Source: Tsukamurella pulmonis (GTDB lineage Bacteria > Actinomycetota > Actinomycetes > Mycobacteriales > Mycobacteriaceae). Taken from it: a DNA stretch of 64,000 nt. Below the pieces are notes generated by a model. The model saw only the letters and a program-made list of their open reading frames with translations, searched no databases and had not been told where the DNA came from. Location: positions 1,612,001-1,676,000 of the forward strand of contig NZ_FNLF01000002.1 in the NCBI RefSeq assembly GCF_900103175.1, in the 5' to 3' direction. Position numbers and translations under genes: made by a program. The stretch's first letter is position 1, and the number at the start of each line of letters is the position of its first letter. Shown here one piece after another: positions 26,696 to 37,210 of this stretch.

Positions 26696-26795
26696 AGGTG
26701 CCTGGGATCGCCAGGCTCGAAGAACTTTACCCGACGGTTCCGGCGGAATCCAATCGGTATGGGCTCTGCGCGGTCGAGGGCGATGACCTGCGCTT

Positions 26796-27392
26796 TCAGG
26801 CCGGTCCGAGTTCCTGCACCGCGGCGGTGATCTGGTCTGTCGTCGGGCCGGGCGCGGGTACGAAGGCGGTACTGCGGTAGTACTTGAGCTCCCTGATCGA
26901 CTCGCGGATGTCCGCGAGCGCGCGGTGGGCGAGGCCCTTGTCGGGCTGGCCGAAGTAGATGCGCGGGTACCAGCGCCGGCACAACTCCTTGATCGAGCTG
27001 ACGTCGACCATCCGGTAGTGCAGGAAGCCGTCCAGCTCGGGCATCTCCTTGGCGATGAACCGGCGGTCGGTGGCGATCGAATTGCCGGCGAGCGGCACGG
27101 CGCCGGCCTCGATGTGCTCGCGCAGGTAGGCGAGCACGGCCTCCTCGGCCTCGCGCACCGTCACCGTCGAGCTGCGGACCTCCTCTGTCAGGCCCGAGCG
27201 GGCGTGCATCTCCTGCACGACCGGGGGCATGGCCGCGAGCGCGGCGTCGTCCGCGTGGATCACCAGATCGACGCCCTCGCCGAGGATGTTCAAGTCGCTG
27301 TCGGTCACCAGGGCGGCGATCTCGATGAGCCGGTCGGAGTTCAGGTCGAGGCCGGTCATCTCACAATCGACCCACACGAGTTTGTCGTCCAC
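26796..27392 (-). CDS. orn: Oligoribonuclease
   Basis: This 198-residue DEDD-family 3'-5' exoribonuclease degrades 2-5-mers of RNA, and pGpG in bacteria with cyclic di-GMP. The first metal motif is [13 protein letters not shown] (Asp and Glu), and [11 protein letters not shown] near the C-terminus gives the His and last Asp. Length is normal. GTG 27392 (VDDKLVW) is chosen because family members begin at this point; the open frame upstream has no resemblance. Together with the PPOX, HerA-like and CmrA genes it forms the conserved mycobacterial orn neighbourhood. Confidence 0.93.
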   Translation of the reverse strand: MDDKLVWVDCEMTGLDLNSDRLIEIAALVTDSDLNILGEGVDLVIHADDAALAAMPPVVQEMHARSGLTEEVRSSTVTVREAEEAVLAYLREHIEAGAVPLAGNSIATDRRFIAKEMPELDGFLHYRMVDVSSIKELCRRWYPRIYFGQPDKGLAHRALADIRESIRELKYYRSTAFVPAPGPTTDQITAAVQELGPA

Positions 27393-27459
27393 GCGATCAG
27401 CGTAGCCAACGCCGTCCGCGGACAGAGGTCGGCAGGGTTGAAGAGGGTAGCCTGTCCTC

Positions 27460-28467
27460 ATGAACATGGTCGGATCGGTCACCGAGCTCGAGGGCGCCGT
27501 CGGCAAGCCGGTCGCGGCGATGGCGCTCAAGACGATCGACCACCTCGACGAGCACTGCCGATCGATCCTGGCCGTCTCGTCGGCGGGGGTGCTCGGGTAT
27601 CTCGACGAGGCCGGCGTGCAGCGCACACGGCTCCTCGGCGGCGCGCCGGGCTTCGCCGCCGTCGCCTCGCCGAACCGGCTGGAGTGCGCCCTTCCCGCCG
27701 ACGCGGCACCCGGCGGGGCGTCGCTCCTGATGCTCGTCCCCGGGTGGCGCGAGACGCTGCGGATCAACGGCGCCATCCACGACGGCGGCTTCGTGGTGCG
27801 CGAGGCCTATCTGCACTGCGGGAAGGCGGTGATCCGCTCCGGTCTGTGGGGGAGCGCCGCGCCCACGGGGGCGACGGCCGAGTCCGAGGGCGCGTCGGTG
27901 GGGCAGGACGCCGCCGCGTTCCTCCGAGCGGCGCCGTTCGCGGTGATCAGTTCGCGGGACGAGGACGGTCGCGCCGATACCAGCCCCCGCGGCGATCCGG
28001 CCGGTGATCTGAGCCTCCTCAGTCCCACGACCGTCGCCATCGCGGACCGCCCGGGCAACCGGCGCACCGACACCCTGCACAACCTCGTCGAGAACCCTGC
28101 GGTGGCCCTGCTCGCTCTCGTTCCGGGCGACGGCCGCACCCTCGAGCTGACCGGCACGGCCGGCATCAGCACCGACGAAACTCTGCGCGAGCAGCTCGCC
28201 GAGCGGGGGAAGGCGCCCAAGGCGGTCATCGTCGTCGAGGTCTCCCGTGCGCGACTCGCCCGGAGTGACGCGATCGCCGCGGCCGCCCTGTGGGACACGA
28301 GCCGGCACGTGGATCCGGCCGGCCTGCCGCGCCCGTCGGCGGTGTGGACCGACCACGTCAAGGCCAACAAATCGGGCGGCGTCGGAGCCCGGGTGCTGCG
28401 AGCCGTGGCGAACGAGCGCGTGATGCGCGCCGGCATCGACCTCGACTACCGCCAGAACCTCTACTGA
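27460..28467 (+). CDS. Pyridoxamine 5'-phosphate oxidase-like (split-barrel) protein
   Basis: This 335-residue protein has a tandem layout. An N-terminal part resembles a PPOX-like barrel without clear ligands. The C-terminal half has [20 protein letters not shown], then [19 protein letters not shown] and [20 protein letters not shown], the typical block of split-barrel FMN-binding pyridoxamine oxidase-related proteins. These bind FMN, F420 or heme; the ligand here cannot be decided. ATG 27460 is preceded by AAGAGGGT. It is divergent from orn. Confidence 0.75.
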   Translation: MNMVGSVTELEGAVGKPVAAMALKTIDHLDEHCRSILAVSSAGVLGYLDEAGVQRTRLLGGAPGFAAVASPNRLECALPADAAPGGASLLMLVPGWRETLRINGAIHDGGFVVREAYLHCGKAVIRSGLWGSAAPTGATAESEGASVGQDAAAFLRAAPFAVISSRDEDGRADTSPRGDPAGDLSLLSPTTVAIADRPGNRRTDTLHNLVENPAVALLALVPGDGRTLELTGTAGISTDETLREQLAERGKAPKAVIVVEVSRARLARSDAIAAAALWDTSRHVDPAGLPRPSAVWTDHVKANKSGGVGARVLRAVANERVMRAGIDLDYRQNLY

Positions 28468-28494
28468 CCCCGGCCTCACGCTAGGGTTTGCTGC

Positions 28495-30042
28495 GTGACT
28501 GACAACGCGAACTCCCCGGCGCAGACGATCGCCGCCGGCTACGAATTCTCGGGGCCTGCCCTGGAGCTCGGGACCGTCCTCGTGGACGGCACCGTCGACC
28601 CGTCGGCCAAGGTGCGCATCCCGCTGGCCATGATGAACCGGCACGGCCTCGTCGCCGGCGCCACGGGCACCGGCAAGACGAAGACGCTGCAGCTGATCGT
28701 CGAGCAGCTCTCGGCCAACGGCGTGCCCGTCGTCCTCGCCGATATCAAGGGCGACCTCGCCGGCCTGTCCAAGCCCGGCGAGGCCAACGACAAGACCGCC
28801 GCGCGCGCCACCGACACGGGCGACGAGTGGAAGCCCGCCTCGGTGCCGACGGAGTTCGTCTCCCTCGGCACCAACGGCGTCGGCGTCCCGATCCGTGCCA
28901 CCATCTCCTCGTTCGGCCCGATCCTGCTGTCGAAGGTGCTCGGCCTCAACGCGACCCAGGAGTCGACCCTCGGACTGATCTTCCACTGGGCCGACCAGAA
29001 CCAGCTCGAGCTGCTCGACCTCAAGGATCTCCGCTCGGTGATCCAGTACCTGACTTCCGCGGAGGGGAAGGCCGATCTCGAGGGCATCGGCGGCGTCAGC
29101 AAGCAGACCGCCGGCGTGATCCTGCGCGCCCTGGTCAACCTCGAGGCCGAGGGCGGCGATACCTTCTTCGGCGAGCCCGAGATCGACATGGGCGACCTGC
29201 TGCGCACCGCAGGCGGACAGGGCGTGGTCACCCTGTTCGAGCTCGGCGATCAGGCCGCGCGCCCGACGCTGTTCTCCACCTTCCTGATGTGGGTGCTCGC
29301 GGACCTGTTCCAGTACCTGCCCGAGGCGGGCGACCTGGACAAGCCCAAGCTCGTCTTCATCTTCGACGAGGCGCACCTGCTGTTCGCGGACGCCAGCAAG
29401 GCGTTCAAGGACCAGGTCGAGCAGACCGTCAAGCTGATCCGATCGAAGGGCGTGGGCGTCTTCTTCTGTTCGCAGCTGCCCACCGACATCCCGAACCAGG
29501 TCCTCAGCCAGCTCGGTGCGCGCATCCAGCACGCCCTGCGCGCCTTCACGCCGGAGGACCAGGCCGCGCTGAGCAAGACGGTCAAGACCTACCCGACCTC
29601 GCCGGCGTACAAGCTCGACGAGGCCCTCACCAGCCTCGGCATCGGCGAGGCGATCGTCACCGTGCTCTCCGACAAGGGCGCGCCGACGCCCGTCGCGTGG
29701 ACCCGCCTGCGGGCCCCGCGCTCGCTCATGTCGGCGATCGGTGACGATGCGATGCGCTCGGCCGCGCAGGGCTCGCAGCTGTGGGCCAAGTACTCGCAGA
29801 CCGTCGACAACCTCTCCGCGTTCGAGAAGCTCGCGCAGAACGCCCAGCAGGCGCAGCAGGAGAGTGCGCCGGCCGAGCAGGCGCCGCCGCCCCCGCCCGC
29901 GCCGAAGAAGGAGGAGGAAGAGTCCTCCTGGGCCGCGGATGTGATGAAGAACCCCGCGGTGAAGTCCTTCCTGCGCTCCGCCGCGTCCGCCGCCGGCCGC
30001 GAGATCTCCCGCAGCATCTTCGGCACCAAGCGTCGCCGCTGA
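28495..30042 (+). CDS. HerA-like ATPase (DUF853 family)
   Basis: This 515-residue P-loop ATPase has Walker A GATGTGKTKTLQL, Walker B KLVFIFDEAHLLF and the HerA-like central segments of the DUF853/YjgR family. The C-terminal 80 residues are Gln/Ala/Pro-rich, then basic, and end KRRR. The family is related to HerA/FtsK translocases, but its substrate is unproven. Rv2510c of M. tuberculosis is the apparent counterpart in the same gene order. GTG 28495 is chosen. It is convergent with the next gene across a long palindromic terminator. Confidence 0.87.
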   Translation: MTDNANSPAQTIAAGYEFSGPALELGTVLVDGTVDPSAKVRIPLAMMNRHGLVAGATGTGKTKTLQLIVEQLSANGVPVVLADIKGDLAGLSKPGEANDKTAARATDTGDEWKPASVPTEFVSLGTNGVGVPIRATISSFGPILLSKVLGLNATQESTLGLIFHWADQNQLELLDLKDLRSVIQYLTSAEGKADLEGIGGVSKQTAGVILRALVNLEAEGGDTFFGEPEIDMGDLLRTAGGQGVVTLFELGDQAARPTLFSTFLMWVLADLFQYLPEAGDLDKPKLVFIFDEAHLLFADASKAFKDQVEQTVKLIRSKGVGVFFCSQLPTDIPNQVLSQLGARIQHALRAFTPEDQAALSKTVKTYPTSPAYKLDEALTSLGIGEAIVTVLSDKGAPTPVAWTRLRAPRSLMSAIGDDAMRSAAQGSQLWAKYSQTVDNLSAFEKLAQNAQQAQQESAPAEQAPPPPPAPKKEEEESSWAADVMKNPAVKSFLRSAASAAGREISRSIFGTKRRR

Positions 30043-30061
30043 GCGACCAGCGCGACTGAGA

Positions 30062-30107
30062 AGTCCCGTCATTTCTCTCAAGGATCCTTGAGAGAAATGA
30101 CCGGACT
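30062..30107. terminator. Long palindromic bidirectional terminator
   Basis: A 46-base palindrome has arms 30062-30084 and 30085-30107, with a single mismatch pair, no separate loop and ggatcc at the centre. The inner 17 bp per arm are perfect. It is followed by ctttc on plus and preceded by gaag, and lies between convergent genes. It is unusually AT-rich for this genome. Confidence 0.8.
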
Positions 30108-30125
30108 TTCGTCGTGGTGGAGGAG

Positions 30126-30638
30126 CTATCTCGACTTCGCCACACGGCGAAGGAGGTCGAACTCCGCCTCGGGTACCAGCTGGGACGGGATCGCGTCGAA
30201 CAGGGTCCCGCCGCGGTAGCGGATGACCACGATCGAACCGACGCGTCGCGCCGCGGTGATCGCCGCGTAGTCGATCACGCTCGTGGTGAACGGAGTGATG
30301 AGGGACAGCGCGGTCGGCCCGAACCCTGTGGCCCACACCGTTCCGGGGGATGTCATGGCCTTCATGGCCGTGAGGTAGTAGAGGTAGCAGAGCAGGAACA
30401 CGATCCCGAGCAAGACGGCGACCACGATCGTCATGAAGACTCCCAGACCGATGTCGTACAGGTAGTCGCGGATCACGAGCACCGTGATCATGGCGTACAG
30501 CACCCACCACAATCTGTTCCACATCGTCGCCCGCGCGGCGGACACCGCGGCGCGCGACGCATCGCCCGGTCCCGCGACCCACTGGTACTGGATCGGCGGG
30601 AACGGGCGCTGCGGCGGTGTCGGCCCGGCGGGGTGCAT
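30126..30638 (-). CDS. Membrane protein of unknown function
   Basis: This 170-residue protein has a Pro-rich cytoplasmic N-terminus (PAGPTPPQRPFPPIQ), two transmembrane helices (RLWWVLYAMITVLVI and FMTIVVAVLLGIVFLLCYL), a third weakly hydrophobic region and a basic C-terminus. Its ATG overlaps the stop of cmrA by one base, so it is translated after the mycolate reductase and may belong to envelope biogenesis. I recognise no family. Confidence 0.75.
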   Translation of the reverse strand: MHPAGPTPPQRPFPPIQYQWVAGPGDASRAAVSAARATMWNRLWWVLYAMITVLVIRDYLYDIGLGVFMTIVVAVLLGIVFLLCYLYYLTAMKAMTSPGTVWATGFGPTALSLITPFTTSVIDYAAITAARRVGSIVVIRYRGGTLFDAIPSQLVPEAEFDLLRRVAKSR

Positions 30639-31444
30639 CAGTTGCCGGCGAGCTTCTTGTACATCTCGCCGACGATGGGCGCCATGATGCCGCGCGGCGT
30701 GTAGTTGCCCGCCATGGACATGCCCTTCGAGAGCAGGCCCGGTACGACGCGCATCTTGTTCTTCTCCAGCGCGTCCAGGGTGACGCGCGCGGTGTATTCG
30801 GTGTTGACCCAGAGGAACTCGGGGACGACCTTCTCCACCGTGGAGCGGTCCTCGGGATCGGGGAGCTCCGTGCGCACGGGGCCGGGGGCGAGCAGGGTGA
30901 CGTGCACGCCGGTCTTCTTGAGCTCACCGCGCAGCGACTCGGAGAAGGTGTTGGCGAAGGCCTTCGACGCCGCGTAGGTGGCGTTGTTCGGGATCGGCAT
31001 GTTGCCGGCGGCGGAACCGGTGATCATGATGCCGCCGCTGCCGCGCTCGACCATCTGCGGCAGCACTGCGAGGGTGAGATCGTGGACGGCGTTCGCGTTG
31101 AGCTCGAGCTGCGCGCGCTCGTAGTCGAAGTCCAGATCGATGACACGGCCGAAGGTCGCGGTGCCGGCGTTGTTGCAGAGGATGGAGATCTCGCGGCCCG
31201 CGAGCTCCGTGCAGAGCTCGCCGCGGGCGACGTGATCGGAGAGATCGACGCCGCGGACCTCGGCCTCCACCCCGAACTCGGCGCGCAGCTTCGCGGCCAG
31301 TTCCTCCATGGGGCCGGTGCTGCGGGCCACGAGGATCACCGAGTGGCCCCGACGGGCGAGCTCCGTCGCAAGGGCGACACCGATGCCGGAGGAACCGCCG
31401 GTCACGACGGCGCGGGCGGACGAATGGGGTGCGGGTACTGGCAT
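30638..31444 (-). CDS. cmrA: Mycolic acid reductase CmrA (short-chain dehydrogenase)
   Basis: This 268-residue SDR has the nucleotide motif VVTGGSSGIGVALATELARR, the NNAGT block, a catalytic Ser in MITGSAAGN and the YAASK Tyr-Lys pair. CmrA reduces the beta-keto group of newly condensed mycolate precursors in the last step of mycolic acid synthesis. The assignment rests on overall similarity (NTFSESLRGELKKTGVHVT is typical) and on neighbours: HerA-like ATPase and orn lie beside it, as Rv2510c and Rv2511 lie beside Rv2509. It implies a mycolate-containing envelope. ATG 31444 is chosen. Confidence 0.87.
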   Translation of the reverse strand: MPVPAPHSSARAVVTGGSSGIGVALATELARRGHSVILVARSTGPMEELAAKLRAEFGVEAEVRGVDLSDHVARGELCTELAGREISILCNNAGTATFGRVIDLDFDYERAQLELNANAVHDLTLAVLPQMVERGSGGIMITGSAAGNMPIPNNATYAASKAFANTFSESLRGELKKTGVHVTLLAPGPVRTELPDPEDRSTVEKVVPEFLWVNTEYTARVTLDALEKNKMRVVPGLLSKGMSMAGNYTPRGIMAPIVGEMYKKLAGN

Positions 31445-31591
31445 GGGTCAGATCGTACGGGAGGGCGGGAACGCGCCGACATTGCGAAGATCACCCCGCG
31501 ACCGACCCGATCACGGGGCGCGCGAGGAGCGATTGCGATCACGGCGGACCTGCGACGACGCCGTTCGAGTGGCGCGATACCGAGGTTGCCA

Positions 31592-31610
31592 TTAGGTTAG
31601 CCTCGCCAAT
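31592..31610 (+). promoter_or_regulatory. Second IdeR/DtxR-type iron box
   Basis: TTAGGTTAGCCTCGCCAAT matches the consensus TWAGGTWAGSCTWACCTWA at 15 of 19 positions; the left half is perfect. It lies 23 bases before the DoxX ATG at 31634, a repressing position. Confidence 0.6.
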
Positions 31611-31633
31611 GCTGCTCACTCGAAGGTGAAGAC

Positions 31634-32077
31634 ATGAACCGCTGGGCCCCGTACTACCTGTCCGCACTCCGGATCGTGACGGGCGTGCTCTTCGCGCTCC
31701 ACGGCGCCGCGACCTTCTGGGGCTTCCTCGACGGCCGCCGCTCGAGCCCCGAGGTCTTCGCCTGGCCCAGTTGGTGGGGTGCCGTGATCCAACTGGTCGG
31801 CGGTCTTCTCATCGCGGTCGGCGCGCTCACCCGTCCCGCGGCGATCATCGCCTCCGGCTCCATGGCGTACGCGTACTTCGCCTTCCACGCCGGCGACGGC
31901 CTCTCGCCGCTCGCCAACCACGGCGAGCTCTCGGTGCTCTACTGCTGGGTGCTCCTGCTGTTCGCATTCACGGGCCCGGGGCCGATCAGCTTCGACGCCC
32001 TCCTCGGTCGCCGTCGGGCGGGAGATCTGGATGCCCCCGCCGCCGACGTGCGGGGCGCGGCGGAACCGGCGCTCTGA
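31634..32077 (+). CDS. DoxX family membrane protein
   Basis: This 147-residue protein has four transmembrane helices in DoxX order: ALRIVTGVLFALHGAATFWG, AVIQLVGGLLIAVGALTRPA, a third around ASGSMAYAYFAFHAG and a fourth around VLYCWVLLLFAFTGPGP. DoxX proteins are linked to membrane redox stress and thiosulfate or quinone chemistry, without a settled activity. A GAAGGTGA ribosome site precedes ATG 31634, and an iron box overlaps the promoter region, so it is probably induced in low iron. A hairpin at 32127 ends it. Confidence 0.85.
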   Translation: MNRWAPYYLSALRIVTGVLFALHGAATFWGFLDGRRSSPEVFAWPSWWGAVIQLVGGLLIAVGALTRPAAIIASGSMAYAYFAFHAGDGLSPLANHGELSVLYCWVLLLFAFTGPGPISFDALLGRRRAGDLDAPAADVRGAAEPAL

Positions 32078-32126
32078 CCCAGGGGGTCCCGCGCCGCCCC
32101 GCGTGATCGATCGGCCGGGACGAGGA

Positions 32127-32157
32127 GGGCGGACCGCGGCCGTGCCGCGATCCGCCC
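32127..32157. terminator. Terminator between doxX-like and fadH
   Basis: A 13-bp stem (32127-32139 with 32145-32157, one G-T pair) has a 5-base loop and is followed by cctt. It lies between convergent genes. Confidence 0.8.
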
Positions 32158-32177
32158 CTTGCCGTGTCGGCGCCGCG

Positions 32178-34815
<2,638 letters not shown>

Positions 34816-34816
34816 G

Positions 34817-34830
34817 TGCAACTAGTTGCA
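34817..34830. promoter_or_regulatory. Palindrome at the PadR start
   Basis: TGCAACTAGTTGCA is a perfect 14-base palindrome immediately upstream of the PadR ATG. It could be the regulator's own operator. Confidence 0.55.
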
Positions 34831-34944
34831 GTGCGTGTGGATGCGTATCTGCGGCCCTCTGGCGGTGACGACTACCCTGAACGGGACCACCGGCGGCGCG
34901 GGCGAGCCCGGCACCGTCGATGCCGACCCTTCTGTGAGGAGCGC

Positions 34945-35493
34945 ATGAGCTACTACGACCCCCGTGACGATCGCACGCGGCAGTACGGCCCGGCGGACGG
35001 CTACCAGCAGGGGTACGAGGATGCGTACGCCGAGCAGCCGCAGGCGCGGCCCGCTGCGCCCAGGGAGGCCCCGCCGCTCGACATCCCCAAGTTCGTCATG
35101 GGATCCGTGCTGGTCGCAGTGGTCGCCGGACTCGCCGCCTGGCTGCTCACCGCGGCGCTCAACGCGATCTACCGGCTCTCGGACGCTCCGGCGTTCGCCG
35201 CCGCGCAGCGTCCCCTGACGATGACGATCGCCTCGGCGACGTTCCTCACGCTCATCGGCGCGGCGCTGCTCGCGACACTCATCGTCAGTGCGCCGCGACC
35301 CGGTCTGTTCTTCGGCCTGATCGCCACGCTGGCCGGCCTGGCCATCACGCTCGGCCCGCTGCTGTCCGGCGCCACCAGCTGGCAGATGTGGATCTCGACC
35401 GGCCTGATCAACGCCATGCTCGCCGTGCTGATCCCGATCCTGCTTCTCATGGTGGGGCGCGCCACCGTCGACCCGCGGCGGGTGCAACTCTGA
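34945..35493 (+). CDS. Four-helix membrane protein (DUF6069-like)
   Basis: This 182-residue protein has a hydrophilic Tyr/Gln-rich N-terminus (SYYDPRDDRTRQYGPADGYQ) and four transmembrane helices: VLVAVVAGLAAWLLTAAL, TFLTLIGAALLATLIV, LFFGLIATLAGLAITLG and GLINAMLAVLIPILLLMVG. The helical part resembles DUF6069 proteins of mycolate-containing actinobacteria. Function is unknown. ATG 34945 has a TGAGGAG ribosome site. Confidence 0.8.
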   Translation: MSYYDPRDDRTRQYGPADGYQQGYEDAYAEQPQARPAAPREAPPLDIPKFVMGSVLVAVVAGLAAWLLTAALNAIYRLSDAPAFAAAQRPLTMTIASATFLTLIGAALLATLIVSAPRPGLFFGLIATLAGLAITLGPLLSGATSWQMWISTGLINAMLAVLIPILLLMVGRATVDPRRVQL

Positions 35494-35500
35494 CCGACTC

Positions 35501-35525
35501 CGAGGGCGGGTGAACCCGGCCCTCG
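35501..35525 (+). terminator. Terminator after the four-helix protein gene
   Basis: cgagggcggg (35501-35510) pairs with cccggccctcg (35515-35525) with a single bulged base and a tgaa loop. It starts eight bases after the stop codon. Confidence 0.65.
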
Positions 35526-35569
35526 CGGGCTGGTCGGCGGCGCTTCGTCCGTTACGATGACCTCGCCAT

Positions 35570-35643
35570 GCCTCCGTAGCTCAGTTGGATAGAGCAAGAG
35601 CCTTCTAATCTCTAGGTCGCAGGTTCGATTCCTGCCGGGGGCG
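35570..35643 (+). tRNA. tRNA-Arg (anticodon TCT)
   Basis: Acceptor GCCTCCG / CGGGGGC, D-arm AGCTCAGTTGGATAGAGC, anticodon loop CTTCTAA (anticodon TCT) and T-arm GCAGGTTCGATTCCTGC form a cloverleaf. The anticodon stem has four clear pairs (AGAG/CTCT) and a mismatched fifth. The discriminator is G and no CCA is encoded. Confidence 0.93.
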
Positions 35644-35756
35644 CAACGTCGATCCGCTCCGCGCCTGTGTTCCGGCGACATCTCCTCGCCGCGCAAAACG
35701 CGCAGAAGTGCGAGTAATAAGCACAAGCTCGCGCTGTGAACCGCGTCACCACCATG

Positions 35757-35793
35757 CTCCTCGTGTTAACCCGATCACGTTCTACACGAGGAG
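35757..35793 (+). promoter_or_regulatory. Hairpin that sequesters the citMHS ribosome-binding site
   Basis: ctcctcgtgt (35757-35766) and acacgaggag (35784-35793) are perfect 10-bp inverted copies with a 17-base loop. The right arm contains the ribosome site GAGGAG, six bases before the ATG at 35800. In RNA the stem would hide that site, so translation may be controlled by temperature, a ligand or an RNA/protein partner. Confidence 0.6.
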
Positions 35794-35799
35794 AAACCC

Positions 35800-37182
35800 A
35801 TGCTGACAGTCCTAGGACTGACCATGGTCGCGGCGTTCATGGTGGTCATCATGAACCGCCGTGCGACCCCGATCGTCGCCCTGATCGCCGTCCCGGTGGT
35901 CTTCGGCCTGCTTGCGGGAGCGGGTACGGGCATCGGGACGATGATCACCGACGGCATCGAGGACCTCGCACCCACGGCGGCGATGCTGTTCTTCGCCATC
36001 GTCTTCTTCGGCGTGATGATCGACGTCGGGCTGTTCGACCCGGTCGTCAAGGCGGTGGTCCGTGTCGTCGGCGAGGACCCCGCGAAGCTCGTACTCGGCA
36101 CCGCCGTCCTCGCGGCAGTGGTCTCCCTCGACGGTGACGGCTCCACCACCTTCATCGTCACCACCTCGGCGCTGCTGCCGCTCTACCTCAAGCTCGGCGT
36201 CAGCCCGGTGGTCCTCACCGTGGTCGCGGGACTGGCGAACGGGACGATGAACATCCTGCCCTGGGGCGGCCCGACGGCGCGTGCGGCCGCGGCCCTGAAG
36301 ATCTCGCCGTCCGAGGTGTTCGTTCCGATGATCCCGTCGCTCGTGGCGGGAATGGTCGTGGTCCTCGCCTTCGCCTGGCACCTCGGACTGATGGAGCGCC
36401 GCCGCATCGGCAGCATCGTGATCCGCGATCGCGTCCTCGCGGGCGTCGGCGGGGGCGGGGGCTCCGGTGCGGGCGGCGATGTCTCCGTGGACGACGCCGG
36501 CACGCCCGTCCCGCCGACCGGCGGCACCGAGGGCGGCGCGCTGACCCCGATCAGCGGGACGCACGGCAACCCGAAGCTGCTGTGGTTCAACACCGGCATC
36601 ACCGTCGCTCTGCTGGCCGTGCTCACGCTGGATCTGCTACCGATCCCGGTGTTGTTCATGATCGCCGCGGCGATCGCGCTGGCCGTCAACTTCCCGAAGG
36701 TCGCCGATCAGCAGGAGGCCATCACCCGGCACTCGAAGTCGATCGTTTCGGTCGTCGGAATGGTCTTCGCCGCAGCGGTTCTGACCGGTGTCTTCAAGGG
36801 CACTGGCATGGTGGACTCGGTCGCCGCCTGGGTCACCGACATCATCCCGTCGTCGATGGGGCCGCATCTCGCCGTCATCACCGGCATTCTGTCGATCCCG
36901 TTCACCTTCCTGATGTCCAACGACGCCTTCTACTTCGGCGTGCTGCCCGTGCTCTCGGAGACGGCGAGCCACTACGGGATCAGCGCCGCCGAGATGGCCC
37001 GTGCCTCGATCACCGGCCAGCCCTTCCACATGCAGAGCCCGTTGGTACCCGCCATCCTGTTGCTCGTCGCGCTCGCGGGCGTCGGACTCGGCGATCACCA
37101 CAAGAAGGTGCTGTGGCGCGCCTTCGTCGTCTCCATCGTGATGCTCGTGGTCGGTGTCCTGCTCGGCCAGATCCCCTTCTGA
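35800..37182 (+). CDS. Citrate-metal/H+ symporter (CitMHS family)
   Basis: This 460-residue membrane transporter of the CitMHS family imports citrate complexed with a divalent metal. Hydrophobic segments begin at TVLGLTMVAAFMVVIMNRR. The signature AAVVSLDGDGSTTFIVTTSA and GLANGTMNILPWGGPTAR are present. A central hydrophilic loop is Gly-rich (GVGGGGGSGAGGDVS). The final helices follow LMSNDAFYFGVLPVL and GQPFHMQSPLVPAILLL. The next two genes encode a CitA/CitB-type two-component system, the usual partner. The ribosome site lies in a hairpin. Which metal (Mg, Ca or Fe) is carried cannot be read from the sequence. Confidence 0.92.
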   Translation: MLTVLGLTMVAAFMVVIMNRRATPIVALIAVPVVFGLLAGAGTGIGTMITDGIEDLAPTAAMLFFAIVFFGVMIDVGLFDPVVKAVVRVVGEDPAKLVLGTAVLAAVVSLDGDGSTTFIVTTSALLPLYLKLGVSPVVLTVVAGLANGTMNILPWGGPTARAAAALKISPSEVFVPMIPSLVAGMVVVLAFAWHLGLMERRRIGSIVIRDRVLAGVGGGGGSGAGGDVSVDDAGTPVPPTGGTEGGALTPISGTHGNPKLLWFNTGITVALLAVLTLDLLPIPVLFMIAAAIALAVNFPKVADQQEAITRHSKSIVSVVGMVFAAAVLTGVFKGTGMVDSVAAWVTDIIPSSMGPHLAVITGILSIPFTFLMSNDAFYFGVLPVLSETASHYGISAAEMARASITGQPFHMQSPLVPAILLLVALAGVGLGDHHKKVLWRAFVVSIVMLVVGVLLGQIPF

Positions 37183-37210
37183 GAACGGATCGGATGACTA
37201 GGCTGAGCCG

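Noticed and set aside
27397-30927. Minus-strand open frame of 1176 codons
   Set aside because: It lies antisense to the PPOX and HerA-like genes, has Arg/Asp/His-rich low-complexity composition and no motif. It is a high-GC shadow frame.
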